Positions 10,944 to 23,892 of a stretch of DNA of 64,000 bases are shown here, one piece after another. Position 1 is the stretch's first letter, and each line of letters begins with the position of its first letter. The stretch spans positions 31,839,997 through 31,903,996 of the forward strand of contig OW203765.1 of assembly GCA_934045905.1 (NCBI GenBank). Reading direction: 5' to 3'. The stretch is from Leuctra nigra (taxonomy: Eukaryota > Arthropoda > Insecta > Plecoptera > Leuctridae). A program made the position numbers and the translations under genes. The notes beneath the pieces are model-generated. The model was not told where the DNA came from. It saw only the letters and a list, made by a program, of their open reading frames with translations, and ran no database searches.

Positions 10944-12412
10944 GGCGAGGAAAAACAGAGCTCTATCTCGTCAAATAAAGAAGTTTGCTTCCACTTTGGT
11001 ATAACAGGCTGAATTTTTTACCACGTGTCAGCAACTGTTCAAAGGTCATTCTATCCCAAAATTCCACAAAATATTCTTGTCGGAACAACCCCCAAAAAAT
11101 TTTGGAACCCCCCAAAAAATGCAAATCTCTTAATGTTAATATTTGATTAGCACTAGTCCTTAATATATCTATAATGCATTTAAAAATTTAAAAAAAATTC
11201 AGGTAGGTGTATACATATGTGGTATACACTATAAAGTTGTAAAATTTGCATTTTTGTCTTAATAAATAGTCATTACTTGCAAAAAATGGAACCCCACACG
11301 CTTAAATTGACACATTGTCCGCGCGTCGATTGTTACTGTGACCATAATTATCAACGGAAAAAGCTCCAACTAGTTTCATTCGATAGATGTATTCATTGGC
11401 TACAAGGAAAAAAATACAAATCTACGAAAACGTAAACTTCGTCGCATTGATTTTGCAAAAAACGCCGAGCGAAATCTTTGCTGCCAAAAGTGAAAACTTG
11501 ACATAATGCCATAATTTTGCAGAATATGATAGAATAGATCTCAAATATAAGTAGGATTAACTTATATTCGCCTTAAAGGGTGGTATAAAATAATTGTTGA
11601 TTAAGTACCTACCCCTAAAGGTGCATTTTATACTTTTAAGGCCAACAAATTGTGATTTGCCTCCGGCTTTGTCCGCCATTTTCAAGTTTGTGACCCTCTC
11701 TTTGAAGATAGACTATATGTTAAAGCGACAAAGTTGTAGAGAATTTAATTCTCTTTAAGAATTATGGGCCACTTTTTTTAAAATATCTTATCTCCTAGAA
11801 GTTATGAGAGGTTATGTTTGTGTGAAAGTTTCATATTTATCTGAATGTCTATACATCAGCGAAATTCTGAAATTGAAATCCACTCATAACATCTAGGAAA
11901 TAGCATAAGTTAAAAACCGTGGTTGATGCTTTCTAAAGAGCATTAAATTCTCCACAACTTTGTCGTTTCAACTTATAGTCTATATTCAACGAGACGGTCA
12001 CAAACGTGAAAATACGATTTTATTGGCTGATCCTTCCCCGTATACATTTCTCAACGAAACTACACATTTTTATATAAAACTCATATATTGTATCCAAAAT
12101 AATGTCCCCAAGGTTAACATAGGGTTCAAATTAAAGCATCCCCTAAAGATTTAAATACAAACAATTTTAGATGGTTTAAAAGCTTGACTTCAATTCTAAA
12201 GCTACTACCATAACGTGTGTTTTGCGCGTGGTGGTATCCTAAACTCTGATGCTCGCGCAGGGTTTGAGAAGATTGTCAAATAATCTGGGTAAATTATATT
12301 ATAGATCATCCCTCGTCATTTCACACTATCAGTACACTTTCCCTTGTTACCTGTCGTCGCTCTGATTTTCAAAATTTCCTGTAGTTTGTGTCCTCCGTTT
12401 GTATCTTGGAAA
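10944..12412. repeat. Left arm of giant inverted repeat
   Basis: This 1.47-kb arm is nearly identical, inverted, to 13366-14828. Outer edge: AGGCGAGGAAA; inner edge: GTTTGTATCTTGGAAATC. The same short frame (MSFQLIVY...) appears in both arms because of the duplication and is not evidence of a gene. The arm also holds an internal near-inverted pair around its CAACTTTGTCG blocks. Confidence 0.85.
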
Positions 12413-13365
12413 TCGTGCCCTTGTCGAGGGATGGCTCGTGTGCTACTTTGCTTATCATATTTATTATTGTTCTGTAAAACGACGTGTTTTTTTTACCATT
12501 ATTCGGTATACACAATGTAAGTTATAACAATGTGATCCTGGTACTCGGTACCAGAGATCAGACGAAATAGTAAAACAGATGCAATTATACAAAAAGATTT
12601 ATCTACAGAAAACATACGATATCAATATCATAAGCAATTTAACCAGGCGTATTTCACGGCGTAAAATATACCTAAATGCAGCTATGTAGTAAAAGATAGA
12701 GAACATTAAAATTTGAGAGAGCAACTGTTTGGTATTTAAACTTTTGAGTTAACGTAGCCCACGGTTATTAATTTTAGTTCTACAACTGTACGGCAATACA
12801 TACACCATTAACATTTTAAAGCAAGAGGGTGCCGTTTTAATAGTTGAAGAGCAATAATAACAACACAGAGATACGACTCTACTTGCTTCTCCATTTATAT
12901 CAGTGTTGAATTCAGACTTTTTTGTGCTGGGGGGCTATTGACATTCTCGGGGGTGCACACCATGTCAGAGGAGTGGCGTGCACGGATTTTTGTAGTGGGT
13001 ACGCAGAAAGTATAGTGTTTTATAAGACATCAATGGGGGGTCTGGGTGGAGGGCCCCCCAGCCACCCGCGGGTCCGGGCCACGTAGGCCCGTAAAAAATT
13101 TCAATTTCGCAATTGCATGTAGTGCATTTTTACGCGGTTTAGACTAATCTTTTTCGTTATAACACAATCATCATGACATAACGACATGATGTTAAAAAAA
13201 TCACTGAAAACTGAACTGCGCCCGTGTGTTTGCTACACACGAGTGTGTTGCAAAAAAATACTTTAACTGCAGGAGAGCAACAATTATAAAAAAACAGTTC
13301 AAATGACATTTAAAAATTATTAATTTAAATAATCGATTTGAGATATAGTTCAGACAAAGTTCAAA
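12413..13365. other. Loop of the giant inverted repeat
   Basis: No coding sequence was seen. At about 12960-13095 is a GC-rich block (GCGTGCACGG ... GGGTCCGGGCCACGTAGGCC) that recurs inverted at about 26125-26230 and resembles the GC-rich end of the hAT-type MITE at 38770. The rest is AT-rich. Confidence 0.5.
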
Positions 13366-14828
13366 GTTTCCAAGATACAAATGGAGGATACAAACCACAG
13401 GAAATTTTGAAAATCAGAGCGACGACAGGTAACAAGGGAAAGTGTACTGATAGTGTGAAATGACGAGGGATGATCTGTAATATAATATACCCAGATTATT
13501 TGACAATCTTCTCAAACCCTGCGCGAGCATCAGAGTTTAGGATACCACCACGCGCAAAACACACGTTATGGTAGTAGCTTTAGAATTGAAGTCAAGCTTT
13601 TAAACCATCTAAAATTGTTTGTATTTAAATCTTTAGGGGATGCTTTAATTTGAACCCTATTTTAACCTTGGGGACATTATTTTGGATACAATATATGAGT
13701 TTTATATAAAAATGTGTAGTTTCGTTGAGAAATGTATAAGGGGAAGGATCAGCCAATAAAATCGTATTTTCACGTTTGTGACCGTCTCGTTGAAGATAGA
13801 CTATAAGTTGAAACGACAAAGTTGTGGAGAATTTAATGCTCTTTAGAAAGCATCAACCACGGTTTTTAACTTATGCTATTTCCTAGATGTTATGAGTGGA
13901 TTTCAATTTCAGAATTTCGCTGATGTATAGACATTCAGATAAATATGAAACTTTCACACAAACATAACCTCTCATAACTTCTAGGAGATAAGATATTTCA
14001 AAAAAAGTGGTCCATAATTCTTAAAGAGAATTAAATTCTCTACAACTTTGTCGCTTTAACATATAGTCTATCTTCAAAGAGAGGGTCACAAACTTGAAAA
14101 TGGCGGACAAAGCCGGAGGCAAATCACAATTTGTTGGCCTTAAAAGTATAAAATGCACCTTTAGGGGTAGGTACTTAATCAACAATTATTTTATACCACC
14201 CTTTAAGGCGAATATAAGTTAATCCTACTTATATTTGAGATCTATTCTATCATATTCTGCAAAATTATGGCATTATGTCAAGTTTTCACTTTTGGCAGCA
14301 AAGATTTCGCTCGGCGTTTTTTGCAAAATCAATGCGACGAAGTTTACGTTTTCGTAGGTTTGTATTTTTTTCCTTGTAGCCAATGAATACATCTATCGAA
14401 TGAAACTAGTTGGAGCTTTTTCCGTTGATAATTATGGTCACAGTAACAATCGACGCGCGGACAATGTGTCAATTTAAGCGTTTGGGGTTCCATTTTTTGC
14501 AAGTAATGACTATTTATTAAAACAAAAATGCAAATTTTACAACTTTATAGTGTATACCACATATGTATACACCTACCTGAATTTTTTTTAAATTTTAAAA
14601 TGCATTATAGATATATTAAGGACTAGTGCTAATCAAATATTAACATTAAGAGATTTGCATTTTTTGGGGGGTTCCAAAATTTTTTGGGGGTTGTTCCGAC
14701 AAGAATATTTTGTGGAATTTTGGGATAGAATGACCTTTGAACAGTTGCTGACACGTGGTAAAAAATTCAGCCTGTTATACCAAAGTGGAAGCAAATTTTT
14801 AAATATTGCCTCTACTTTCCTCGCCTAT
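13366..14828. repeat. Right arm of giant inverted repeat
   Basis: The complement of 10944-12412 with few differences. Its outer edge (CCTCGCCTAT) lies about 80 bp from the 5' region of the R4-like retrotransposon. High identity over 1.4 kb implies recent origin or ongoing arm-to-arm conversion. Confidence 0.85.
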
Positions 14829-14912
14829 AAAGGTTAAATCGATCAACTCGAATCTTTGCGTGGTTATTGGGACTAATATTTTAGGAATTGTTGGAGATTT
14901 TCATACAAGTCT

Positions 14913-17359
14913 GTGACGAAATTCAAGAATTATTGGCTTTTAAGGACATTTTCGATAAACATAATTTCGGTTCGAGGTGTTGCGCGTATCCGTGCTCGCT
15001 CATCAACGCGTTACTCAGAGCGTTTTCCTAGTATTATTATAGAAGAGGAGAATAATCAAGAGAAGATATTGGCTTTCTCATTTCGAAAGGAAATTTCACA
15101 AGGAACAGGAGATTTGTTTTGTTATTTCACGGCCATTTGGCACTGTTTCTCGTCAACAACCAAGGTTCAATATTTAAGAAATCGAGACCAAATATCAGCA
15201 ATGCCAGCACGAGCACGAACCGTTAAAACATCTAATGGTACTCAACGTGAGGAATGATATAATACTAGAACTAGATCTTCCATGAGTTCAAGAGAGAAAT
15301 AAGGTCCTTGGACCGAGGAAACTCATACCAGCCCTATTCCTGACCAATCTGCTTTCATATTAAATGAAACCATACAGCCAAGAAGGCAGAAATGGACAAT
15401 GGAAGAGTATAAGGAGATTATGTGGTGTCATACATATGTTGGTCATACTACACTGACTGGTAACATGAAGATGACTTTTCAACTGTGGAGAAGAAGAAAT
15501 CCTAATATACGGCCTAACATGGATTCAAACAAACTGGCTAATCAGAGGCGGTACATAATTAAGAGCAACAAGTTGACAGTAGATGAACTGAAAGTGATTG
15601 AAGAACATGTGAAAATGGTTATTTCAAGAGATAATGGTGTTCAAGGTGAGGAAGTAGCTATTGAAGATCAAGATCAAGACCCTACTAATATTTCGATGCC
15701 TGCATTATTATCAATGACCCCGGAGAGATTGAGACTGAGGCCAATCCTGAATGGACAACTCCGAGTGGAGGAAACAGGAGGTATTGATGAAACAGGGGAT
15801 ATTGATGATCGTGATGGAGGGGAAGAAATAGAAGATCGAGATCAAGATCTTACTCATTGTTCGTTGCCTCTACTCTCATTGGATCCGGAGGTGGTTGGTG
15901 AAGTGCAGCACTCGGACCTAGAGGACGAGATCATGGAGCGCTGGAGACAGATGAAGGCGGAGTCGACGTGGTCCAGGGGGAAACTTCCTAAGTTGAAGGT
16001 GACGAAACAAACTAAGAGAGTCCTTGTTGAAGTTAATTCTGCGCTAGGAAAGATCGCGCTAGCAAATGATCACATAAATCTGACTGACATCAACATCTTG
16101 ATATATGCAGCTGCACAAACACTATTTAAAAAATAGGTTATGAGATCAAAGAGAACACCGGGCAAAATAGTAAAATTAATTAGAAGGGGAAGAAAAGAAT
16201 CCAAACCCAAATTGACGAATGGAGGAGGGAAATATCTCACATAACAGAAATTCTACAAAGTAAGGAGTTATCAATAAAACTACAAAAGATTAAAGCTAAA
16301 CTTAGGTTTAAATACAATATTGCAAGCTCAGATGACTTTACTCGTATGAAAGTGATACTCAAGCAGAAAATACAGGCGAAGGCCCAAAGAGTGAGAAGAT
16401 ATAAGAAACGCGTGCTGCAGTATCAGCAGAATAAACAGTTTAATGAGGGAGCTAAATCATTTTACAGAAATATACTCAACAGACAAATTGATGTAAAAAT
16501 CCACCCTCCGATTGAAGGTATTGAGCAATTCTGGAAAGGAATTTGGGATAATAAACAGCACAATCATGAAGCTCAGTGGATCAAGAATATGAAAGAAGAG
16601 AATTCAACAATACCGGAGATGGAATGGAGAGACATTACAGCTTTAGAGGTATCAAAACAACTATACAAATAAGCCAATTGGAAAGCTCCTGGGTTAGATG
16701 GCATACAGAACTTCTGGCTAAAATCCTTTACAACTCTTCATGGTCGGATAGCAGATGCTTATAATAGTGCAATCCGTGATCCAGAAGGTGTTCCCGAATG
16801 GCTAACCCAGGGTAAAACCTGTCTGTTGCCAAAGAGTCATGAAACGCATCTTCCAAAAAACAACAGACCCATTACTTGTCTATCCACTATGTACAAGAAC
16901 TTGACGGCCATCATATCGAGCAGAATGCATATATTTTTTTACCAACAAAATATCATGCCGATGGAGCAGAAATGATGTAGCTCAGGTTCTTTTGGATGTA
17001 AGGACCATCTTATGTTAAGCAAAGCTATCATGGATGATTGTAAGAGAAATAAAAGAAACTTGCACATGGGGTGGATAGACTACAAGAAAGCGTTTTCTAG
17101 TGTTCCACAACCCCAAACTGATAAGATTTTGCAAATCAATCATGACAACCTGGCGAACTAGTCTTACGCTTAGGACTCACAAGGAAGTAATCACGTCTGA
17201 GGGTATTTCAATAAAGAGAGGAATATATCAAGGCGATTCTTTGTCACCGCTTCTTTTCTGCATGAGCCTCTTTCCTCTTACAAGCATGTTAAACAAATCT
17301 CGGTGTGGATACAAAGTGAAAAATACTGATGTAAGAGTAAATCATCTAATCTATATGGA
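14913..17359 (+). pseudogene. R4/Dong-like non-LTR retrotransposon, 5' part (N-terminus to YMD)
   Basis: An upstream frame (14913-15257) contains an ARSSTRYSERFPS block also seen at 26758. The main frame starts at 15399; its first 60 residues (MEEYKEIMWCHTY, LWRRRNPNIRP, KLANQRRYI) resemble the N-terminal region of single-ORF reverse transcriptases with a restriction-like endonuclease. Damage: stop at 16134, a frame change before 16346, stop at 16670 just ahead of the NWKAPGLDGIQ motif, stop near 16974, and a deletion plus frameshift near 17103 after motif A (GWIDYKKAFS). The segment ends with GIYQGDSLSPLLF and LIYMD, where the Helitron interrupts it. It continues at 18919 and 24623. It is inactive. 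The clade is inferred from motifs. Confidence 0.7.
14981..15033 (+). repeat. 53-bp block shared with 26758-26810
   Basis: GCGCGTATC, TGCTCGCTCATCAACGCGTT and GAGCGTTTTCCTAGTA occur here and at 26758-26810 with only a few changes, and both copies keep the same reading frame (ARI-ARSSTRY-ERFPS). It is the only part of the retrotransposon leader that recurs in the window. Confidence 0.6.
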
Positions 17360-18918
17360 CTAGAGGGACCCGTCATGTAAAACATGACCAATGCGCACCA
17401 GTGGGATGCGTAAAAACGATGAGATTGAGTTGAGATATTTGGCAGCAGAGTGTGCGTCGTTAATAACTTGAGTTAATACACTCGTAACAACGTTAGCATG
17501 ACTAAAATGCCCAACAGAATACAAAAATGAGTAACAAAGGAAAGCAATGTAATCATAACTATTTTCAAAATTATTTCAAATGAGTTTCCAAATGCACATC
17601 AGAGTATAAGTTAAAAAATTAAGAAAACATTTCGCCCGCCTTGATGCATTGTGACGACATATTCTTCATTTGTAATACCAATTCATAATCCATAGGTTCA
17701 TATTATGCTACCCCAGTAAGATGGATAATTTTTTGTGTGGAGGTTGGGTTTCATATCTGTCTCTCTGAGGTAGAAGGGAGGAAGTCCATTTTCTCAATTT
17801 TGCATTGCACACCATTATAATGATGTAATCAAGCTCTTCCAATTACCATTTGACTGATGTCAACATAATACAGCTATATTGGAGACTTCTCTTACACAAT
17901 GACTCATGTCACATATACTAAATTATGTTTTAAGTAGTCAGAAATACTGGTTTATGAGCTCACCTCAAGAATAACTGAAATGGACTTCCGACCTTCTACT
18001 TCTAAAACACGGACAAACTTTTTTTAGCCTATCTGCTTTTTCGATCATGACCGAATAGCAGAGAAGCATGTACGGTCACGTGACAGCTGTCAACCAATGA
18101 GAGAACATTCTTCATGTAACTTGCTTCCTGCTTTAACTTGATATTCACTTGATATGTTTATTGTAAAAATTAAACATTGATGCTATTAAGAGATTTAATG
18201 GACACTCCATCTTTATCATGATACCACTAATAAGAAACGATGGAAAAGTACATATTTACCAAAATAAAATACATAACAATTTAATCGGCTTTGGTTTGAT
18301 GATTTTCACGGCCTGATGTAACTCAGAGATAAGAAAATTTGAATGCTTATGTCAGTTTGAACGAAGTTGGCGGCATGACGCTTTCTATTAATCAACACAA
18401 TTATATACTACTACGTGAACGGGCTGATCTTTATACTATGCTACTACTTTAAACGTATAACCAATTTCTGAGGGCAAATATTTTATAAACTTCTTAGTAC
18501 CATCTCGTTACTAAATGATAAATGCATAAAATATGAAAAACTATATCGACTTTGGTTTGTTGACGGTTTCACAGCTGCTTGAAATAAGTTTACAGGAACA
18601 AAATACGACTTTGACAGCACAAAGTTTCTTACCGTGATGACGTTTTCTATGTAAATGTACCTAATTGGCCAGTTCATGGCCAGTTATAACGTGTTAAAGT
18701 AGATTTGTTACAAATACGAAGGAATAAGGTGTGCGTCTAAGGTGAATTTCGGTTATTTATTTGTTCACAAAAAGCAGAATACGTAATTTTAGACATGATG
18801 GGCCGGCCATTGAAAATAAATAGTCGTGATAAATTCCTGGAGTCGTGATGCGCGCGCAGCCGTTCCGCACGGACAGAAAGACAGACAGACAGACAGAACT
18901 GGGTAACTATAAGTAAGA
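17360..18918 (-). mobile_element. Non-autonomous Helitron inside the reverse-transcriptase YMDD codons
   Basis: On the minus strand the element begins TCTTACTTATAG after an A and ends with the hairpin GTCATGT-TTT-ACATGAC (17372-17388), then GGGTCCCTCTAG before a T. A/TC...CTAG/T with a hairpin about 11 nt before the end is the textbook Helitron signature. Removing it restores an uninterrupted Tyr-Met-Asp-Asp stretch across the flanks, which fixes both ends to the base. No Rep/helicase ORF is present. A GACA microsatellite lies near the 5' end (18868-18897), and ordinary AT-rich sequence lies elsewhere. Confidence 0.88.
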
Positions 18919-20022
18919 TGACATCAAAATATTCGCTGAGAAAAGGGAAGAGATGGAAGAAATGATTGGTATTGTTAAACGTTTTAGTGATGATATATGT
19001 ATGGAGTTTGGCTTGGAGAAATGTGCAACAGCTGCATTTAAGAAAGGGAAAATAATATCATCTGAAAATATTATTGTTGATAATAACTCTTCAATCAAGA
19101 TGTTGGAACCTGGAGAAGCATATAAATATCTAGGAATTGAAGAAGGGAATGGAATCCAGCATGTAGCTATGAAAGATAAGTTGGTTCAAGAATATCGGAG
19201 GAGAGTTCGTTTGATATTGCAGACTGAGCTGAATGGGAGAAATAAAATTCTTGCAATTGGAGCTCTTGCACTACCAGTCTTACAATACAGCTTTTGCATA
19301 TTGGATTGGAGTCTCAAAGAATTAAAGAATATTGACAGAAAGACCAGACAATTACTAACCATCCACAAGATGCAACATCCAAGAGCAGATGTTCAAAGAT
19401 TATATGTCTCAAGAAAGCAAGGTGGAAGGGGATTATGTCAGGTGGAAGGCTCATACAGATCGGCAATGATTGGGACTGCCGAGTACATACGACTAAAGAA
19501 AAGCGATCACTTTGTGAACATCATCAAAGTGAGTGAGGAAAACAGACCAAAAACCTTATCGATGTTATCATTAGCAGACAAATTCAAGTCTAGCATTAAC
19601 ATGATGAATGTACAAACACAAACAGACAAGGATATTCTTCACCATGTAAGAAAAATTAGAGAAGTCGTCAAGTCAAAACTACGGGACCAATTATGTGATG
19701 AACGGGAGGGGAAAGCCATGCATGGTCAGTACCCAAAGAATATGAAGAAAATATTTATTAACAGGCCAAGTACATTCAATTGGCTTGTGAAAGGAACCCT
19801 TAAAGGCGAGACTGAATCCTTAATTGTAGCTGCACAAGACCAATCATTAAGAACGAGAAGCTATGAGAAGAGTATTCTTAAGACTGGATCGAATGGAATG
19901 TGTAGATTATGCAAACAGCACGAAGAAACGATTGACCACATAGTGTCAGGATGTCCAGTGCTAGCTAAGAAAGAGTACATCGAACGTCATGACAAGATAG
20001 CAGCTTCCCTTCACTGGGCAAT
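18919..20022 (+). pseudogene. R4/Dong-like retrotransposon, middle part (thumb to CCHC knuckle)
   Basis: The frame resumes with the second Asp of YMDD (DDIKIFAEKREEMEEM), passes FGLEKCATAAFKKGK and YKYLGIEEGNG (motif E region), the long thumb/linker, and ends with the zinc knuckle C-x2-C-x8-H-x4-C (CRLCKQHEETIDHIVSGC) and HDKIAASLHW. Over 360 codons are open with no stop, in contrast to the damaged 5' part. The family B insertion cuts it at 20023. The knuckle directly before the endonuclease is a known hallmark of the restriction-like-endonuclease LINE group. Confidence 0.8.
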
Positions 20023-20649
20023 CTAGTCGGGCGCTAGCTCGACGCTGCCAAGCACCGCTCTAATACAACGTGCGAGCTACTACCAGACTTATACTGCAAG
20101 CGCTTCGGGCCCGATTTCGGGGTGTCAGTACGCATGCAAGCATTTAGAAATGAAAGTTGAAAACCATGGTTATCGGGTATATTTAGCCACCTGACAACAC
20201 CTAACCAAATATCAAAGTGCTGCGATCATCCCTTCGGGGTGAATTTTGGGCCTCAAACATGCAAGGATTGACTTTCATGTTAGTTAGTTAGTTAGTTAGT
20301 TAGGCACGGTCAATTTGTTTGCCCCTCTCCACAGGTTGAACGGTTTGTCCTAGAGAGTTGAAATTTGGCAGAGACATAGAGTCATATTTATAGCAGTGCC
20401 CTTTGAAAGAAAATCTGAAACATTTTGACCGGAAGTGAAGTTATTACAATTTTAAATTTTAAATATTTTAAAAGTCAAACGGGTCCATCGAGAGTTTTGA
20501 AATTTGGCAACAATAAAGACAATGTATTGCTAGACACTCCACTTCAAGAAAAATCAATAAATTTAAACCGGAAGTGGGAAAATTATCAATATTTACGTTC
20601 CGCCCTTCTTCTTTGATACACTAAACAGCGGCTCTAATTCCCATCGGAC

Positions 20650-20712
20650 TGATAGCTCATGTTAGGAAGGCAGCTGGCTTCGACATCTGCATAACACGTT
20701 CGATTCCCGATC
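20650..20712 (+). repeat. tRNA-like segment in family B
   Basis: An A-box-like GATAGCTCATGTTAGGAAGG and a box-B-like CGTTCGATTCCCGATCC, 40 nt apart, resemble a tRNA-derived repeat head. Acceptor-stem pairing is not convincing. Confidence 0.45.
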
Positions 20713-20954
20713 CCGGAAAACTTTTTTTTTCATATATTATTTTTTAATTTGTATAAGCGATGATACCTTCATGGATATATATTCAAATGAGAGGTCCAGG
20801 GATGCTGTGAAGATCATCAATAGACCGAAACATCGCAATCGCGGCACGCCAGTTGCCATCGTGAACACTGAAGATATCAGGGAATCAGGAATTGCGCACG
20901 TCGTTTTACGCTCCACCTTTCTTCTTTGATATACTACACAGGTTTATATTTCAG

Positions 20955-21026
20955 TGTGGCGAATTGGCTCGGTCACATGAGGCAAGTGACTTCGATCACG
21001 GCGTTGCCGGGTTCGATCCCCGTAAC
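20955..21026 (+). repeat. tRNA-like segment, duplicate 1
   Basis: GTGTGGCGAATTGGCTCGGT (A-box-like) and GCCGGGTTCGATCCCCGTAA (good box B) are arranged as in a tRNA. An in-register second copy lies 943 bp downstream. It resembles the minus-strand block at 5427-5493. Probably a SINE head captured by family B; a working tRNA is unlikely. Confidence 0.5.
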
Positions 21027-21895
21027 ACACGTTTTATTTTTTATCTTTTTATTTACTTAAAAAATGTTAAACCTTCTTGTGTATATATTCAAAATGTTAA
21101 TCCGAATACATTCAACGATTACATAGCTACTCTTTTTAATATTATACTCATTGGACTCTAGTAATGATTGTCAATGTACACGTTGTACGTAAAGTTGTGC
21201 AATAAAACAATTCGTGGTCATGCTAATCAACAGAATCTTGGTGGCTCAGTTACTAAATTAGAAACCACACAAAAAAGGTTCCATTACTGGGTGCATAAGG
21301 TTGTCACAGCTTTTAATTTGTCCGAATTATTTAATTATGTAAAATTCAGGTAATTTAGTAAATAGTAAAATTCAGTGAAGGCTCCATAACTAATATTCAG
21401 AGTATTAGGTGTTTACAACTTTTCATTTGTCACACTTATTTAATTATTTAAAATAGAGTTAATTTGTCAATATTGGTGGCTCAACAAGAAACAAGAACAA
21501 CACGAAACAAGAAACCACACAAAAAGGCTCCATTACGTGCATCCATTACGTGCATTAGGTTCTAAAATTAATTTAATTATTTTAATTATGCTAATTTGTC
21601 AATCTTGATGGCTCAGTTACGAAACAATAAACCACACAAAAAGGCTCCATTACTAGGTATATTAGGTGCTCTTTGCTCCTAATACTCTAAGAGACTAATG
21701 CTCTGGTGCTCTGGTACATTTTTAATAAATGAGACTACCAATGGATGCTGTGAAGATCATCAATATACAGAAACATCGCCATCGCGGCACGCCGGTTGCC
21801 ATCGTGAACAGTAAAGATATCAGGGAAACAGGAATTGCGCACGTCGTTTTACGCTCTACCTTTCTTCTTTGATATACTACACAGGTTTAATTTCA

Positions 21896-21967
21896 GTGTG
21901 GCGAATTGGCTCGGTCACATGAGGCAAGTGACTTCGATCACGGCGTTGCCAGGTTCGATCCCCGTAA
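21896..21967 (+). repeat. tRNA-like segment, duplicate 2
   Basis: Nearly identical to 20955-21026, with box B GCCAGGTTCGATCCCCGTAA. It is part of the tandem duplication. Confidence 0.5.
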
Positions 21968-23892
21968 CAAATGTTTTATTTTTTTATCTTTTTCTTTACT
22001 TAAAAAATGTTTAACCTTCTTGTGTATATATTCAAAATATTAATCCGAATACATTCAACGATTACATAGCAACTCTTTTTAATATTATACTCATTGGACT
22101 CTAATAATGATTGTCAATGTACACGTTGTACGTAAAGTTGTGCAATAAAACAATTCGTGGTCATGCTAATAAACAGAATCTTGGTGGCTCAGTTACTAAA
22201 CTAGAAACCACACAAAAAAAGGCTCCATTACTGGGTGCATAAGGTTGTCACAGCTTTTAATTTATCCGAATTATTTAATTATGTAAAATTCAGGTAATTT
22301 AGTAAATAGTAAAATTCAGTAAAGGCTCCATTACTAATATTCAGTGTATTACGTGTTTACAACTTTTCATTTGTCACACTTATATATTATTTAAAATAGA
22401 GTTAATTTGTCAATATTGGTGGCTCAACAAGAAACAAGAACAACACGAAACAAGAAACCACACAAAAAGGCTCCATTACGTGCATCCATTACGTGATCAC
22501 AACTTTAAGTTTCTAAAATAAATTTAATTATTTTAATTATGCAAATTTGTCGATCTTGATGGTTCAGATACGAAACAAGAAACCACACAAAATGGCTCCA
22601 TTACTAGGTTTATTAGGTGTTTACAACTTAGTAAAAATTATTTCATTATTTCAGATGTTGTAATCTGTCAATCTTAGAAGCTCGGTTACAATAAACAAGA
22701 AACTACACTAAATGGTCCATGATAATTAATGGAAATCTGTGGGTATGAGAGATTTAAATTTCATTTCATCATCCAACAATGCTTACGTTAAAAAGTTAGA
22801 ATAATAAAACGCTTTTAAATTGTCATGATTTATTTCCAAACTGTGAGTCAAAGTATCATCAAGTGACATTGTTTAATGGAAATAAATGAAACTGAAACTG
22901 ATGTTCCTCCTAATCTGACACTAATAAAATAAACATTGGTTTTGATGCGAACGTTATATACGAAAGTGGTCTGGCTTGTTTACATCGGCAATACAATAAT
23001 ATTCTTCAAGTATCTAGGCAATAGCACGAAGTTGTTTCCTGGTTTGAAAATATGAAAATATTATCTTCCACAGCAACATCACAAAACAATATAATAATCA
23101 CTAAATAAGATCAGTGGACTAATTAAAATGCAAGCTCGATAACTGTTTACAAGTACCTATAGAAGAAGACAACAATACTAAATGGACATCGATCGTATTT
23201 GCCATGAACAAACAAATGTAAACATTAAGTTGACCTGACAGGGAGAGGCAGAGAGGTGGAGATGCCAGGTATAGGCCGGCCCATGCTATCCGTGTACATA
23301 GGCGAGTAAGGCGGGTAGCGTAAATTTCATCACCCGTCATACTCCTTCCCACCAGCACTATAAACACCAGGTGGCTCAGCTAGTTAATCTTAACTAAGTT
23401 CCTTTTAAGTTACATTGCCTTCCAAAAACCATCCGGATTTTATTTAAAATGTGTTGTAAACATCTGTAAGCCTGCACGCTTTACCAATTGAGTTTATACT
23501 TCGGAACTTTGACATAAAAGAGTGAACATGGGAGAATTTAAAAATGAGGAAACGCATTTGCAATCATCTTTCGTGTACCTTTCAGTTTACCTAGTGGCGA
23601 CAAATACGCGTTTTACGAGATGAACGCACAAATTCCGGTTTACACCGGAACAATACACCTACAATTTACGTTATTCACATGACTCAAAGCTGTGAACTTT
23701 TAACAAATTATAATTTGATATAACTCAAATTCAACCAAAAGAAATGGACCCTTTCGTTATACTAACTTCGGAACTATTGAAATAAAAACAGAAAACTTTA
23801 GACAAGAAGTGACGTTGTTGGCGTTAACTGTAATGATAGGTAACACTTAATGATCAGTGAAAGCTGCTATAAACTTATACCCCATATGACAT

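Larger units (their letters stand above)
20797..22680. repeat. 943-bp tandem duplication inside family B
   Basis: Two direct copies start at GATGCTGTGAAGATCATCAA (near 20797 and 21740). Each contains the tRNA-like block and then GGCTCCATTA-type short repeats. Differences are scattered and few; the offset measured at GCGCACGTCG is 943 bp. Small frames inside (for example 20892-21161) have no coding character. Confidence 0.75.

Noticed and set aside
11960..13819. Same 64-residue ORF on both strands (MSFQLIVY...)
   Set aside because: It is duplicated only because it lies in both arms of the giant inverted repeat; codon pattern is not protein-like.
18483..18677. Possible Helitron-encoded protein
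   Set aside because: 64 residues, AT-driven, with no Rep or helicase motif; the Helitron is non-autonomous.
20955..21967. Functional tRNA genes
   Set aside because: Internal A and B boxes are good, but acceptor and anticodon arms do not close well and the blocks sit inside repeated elements.
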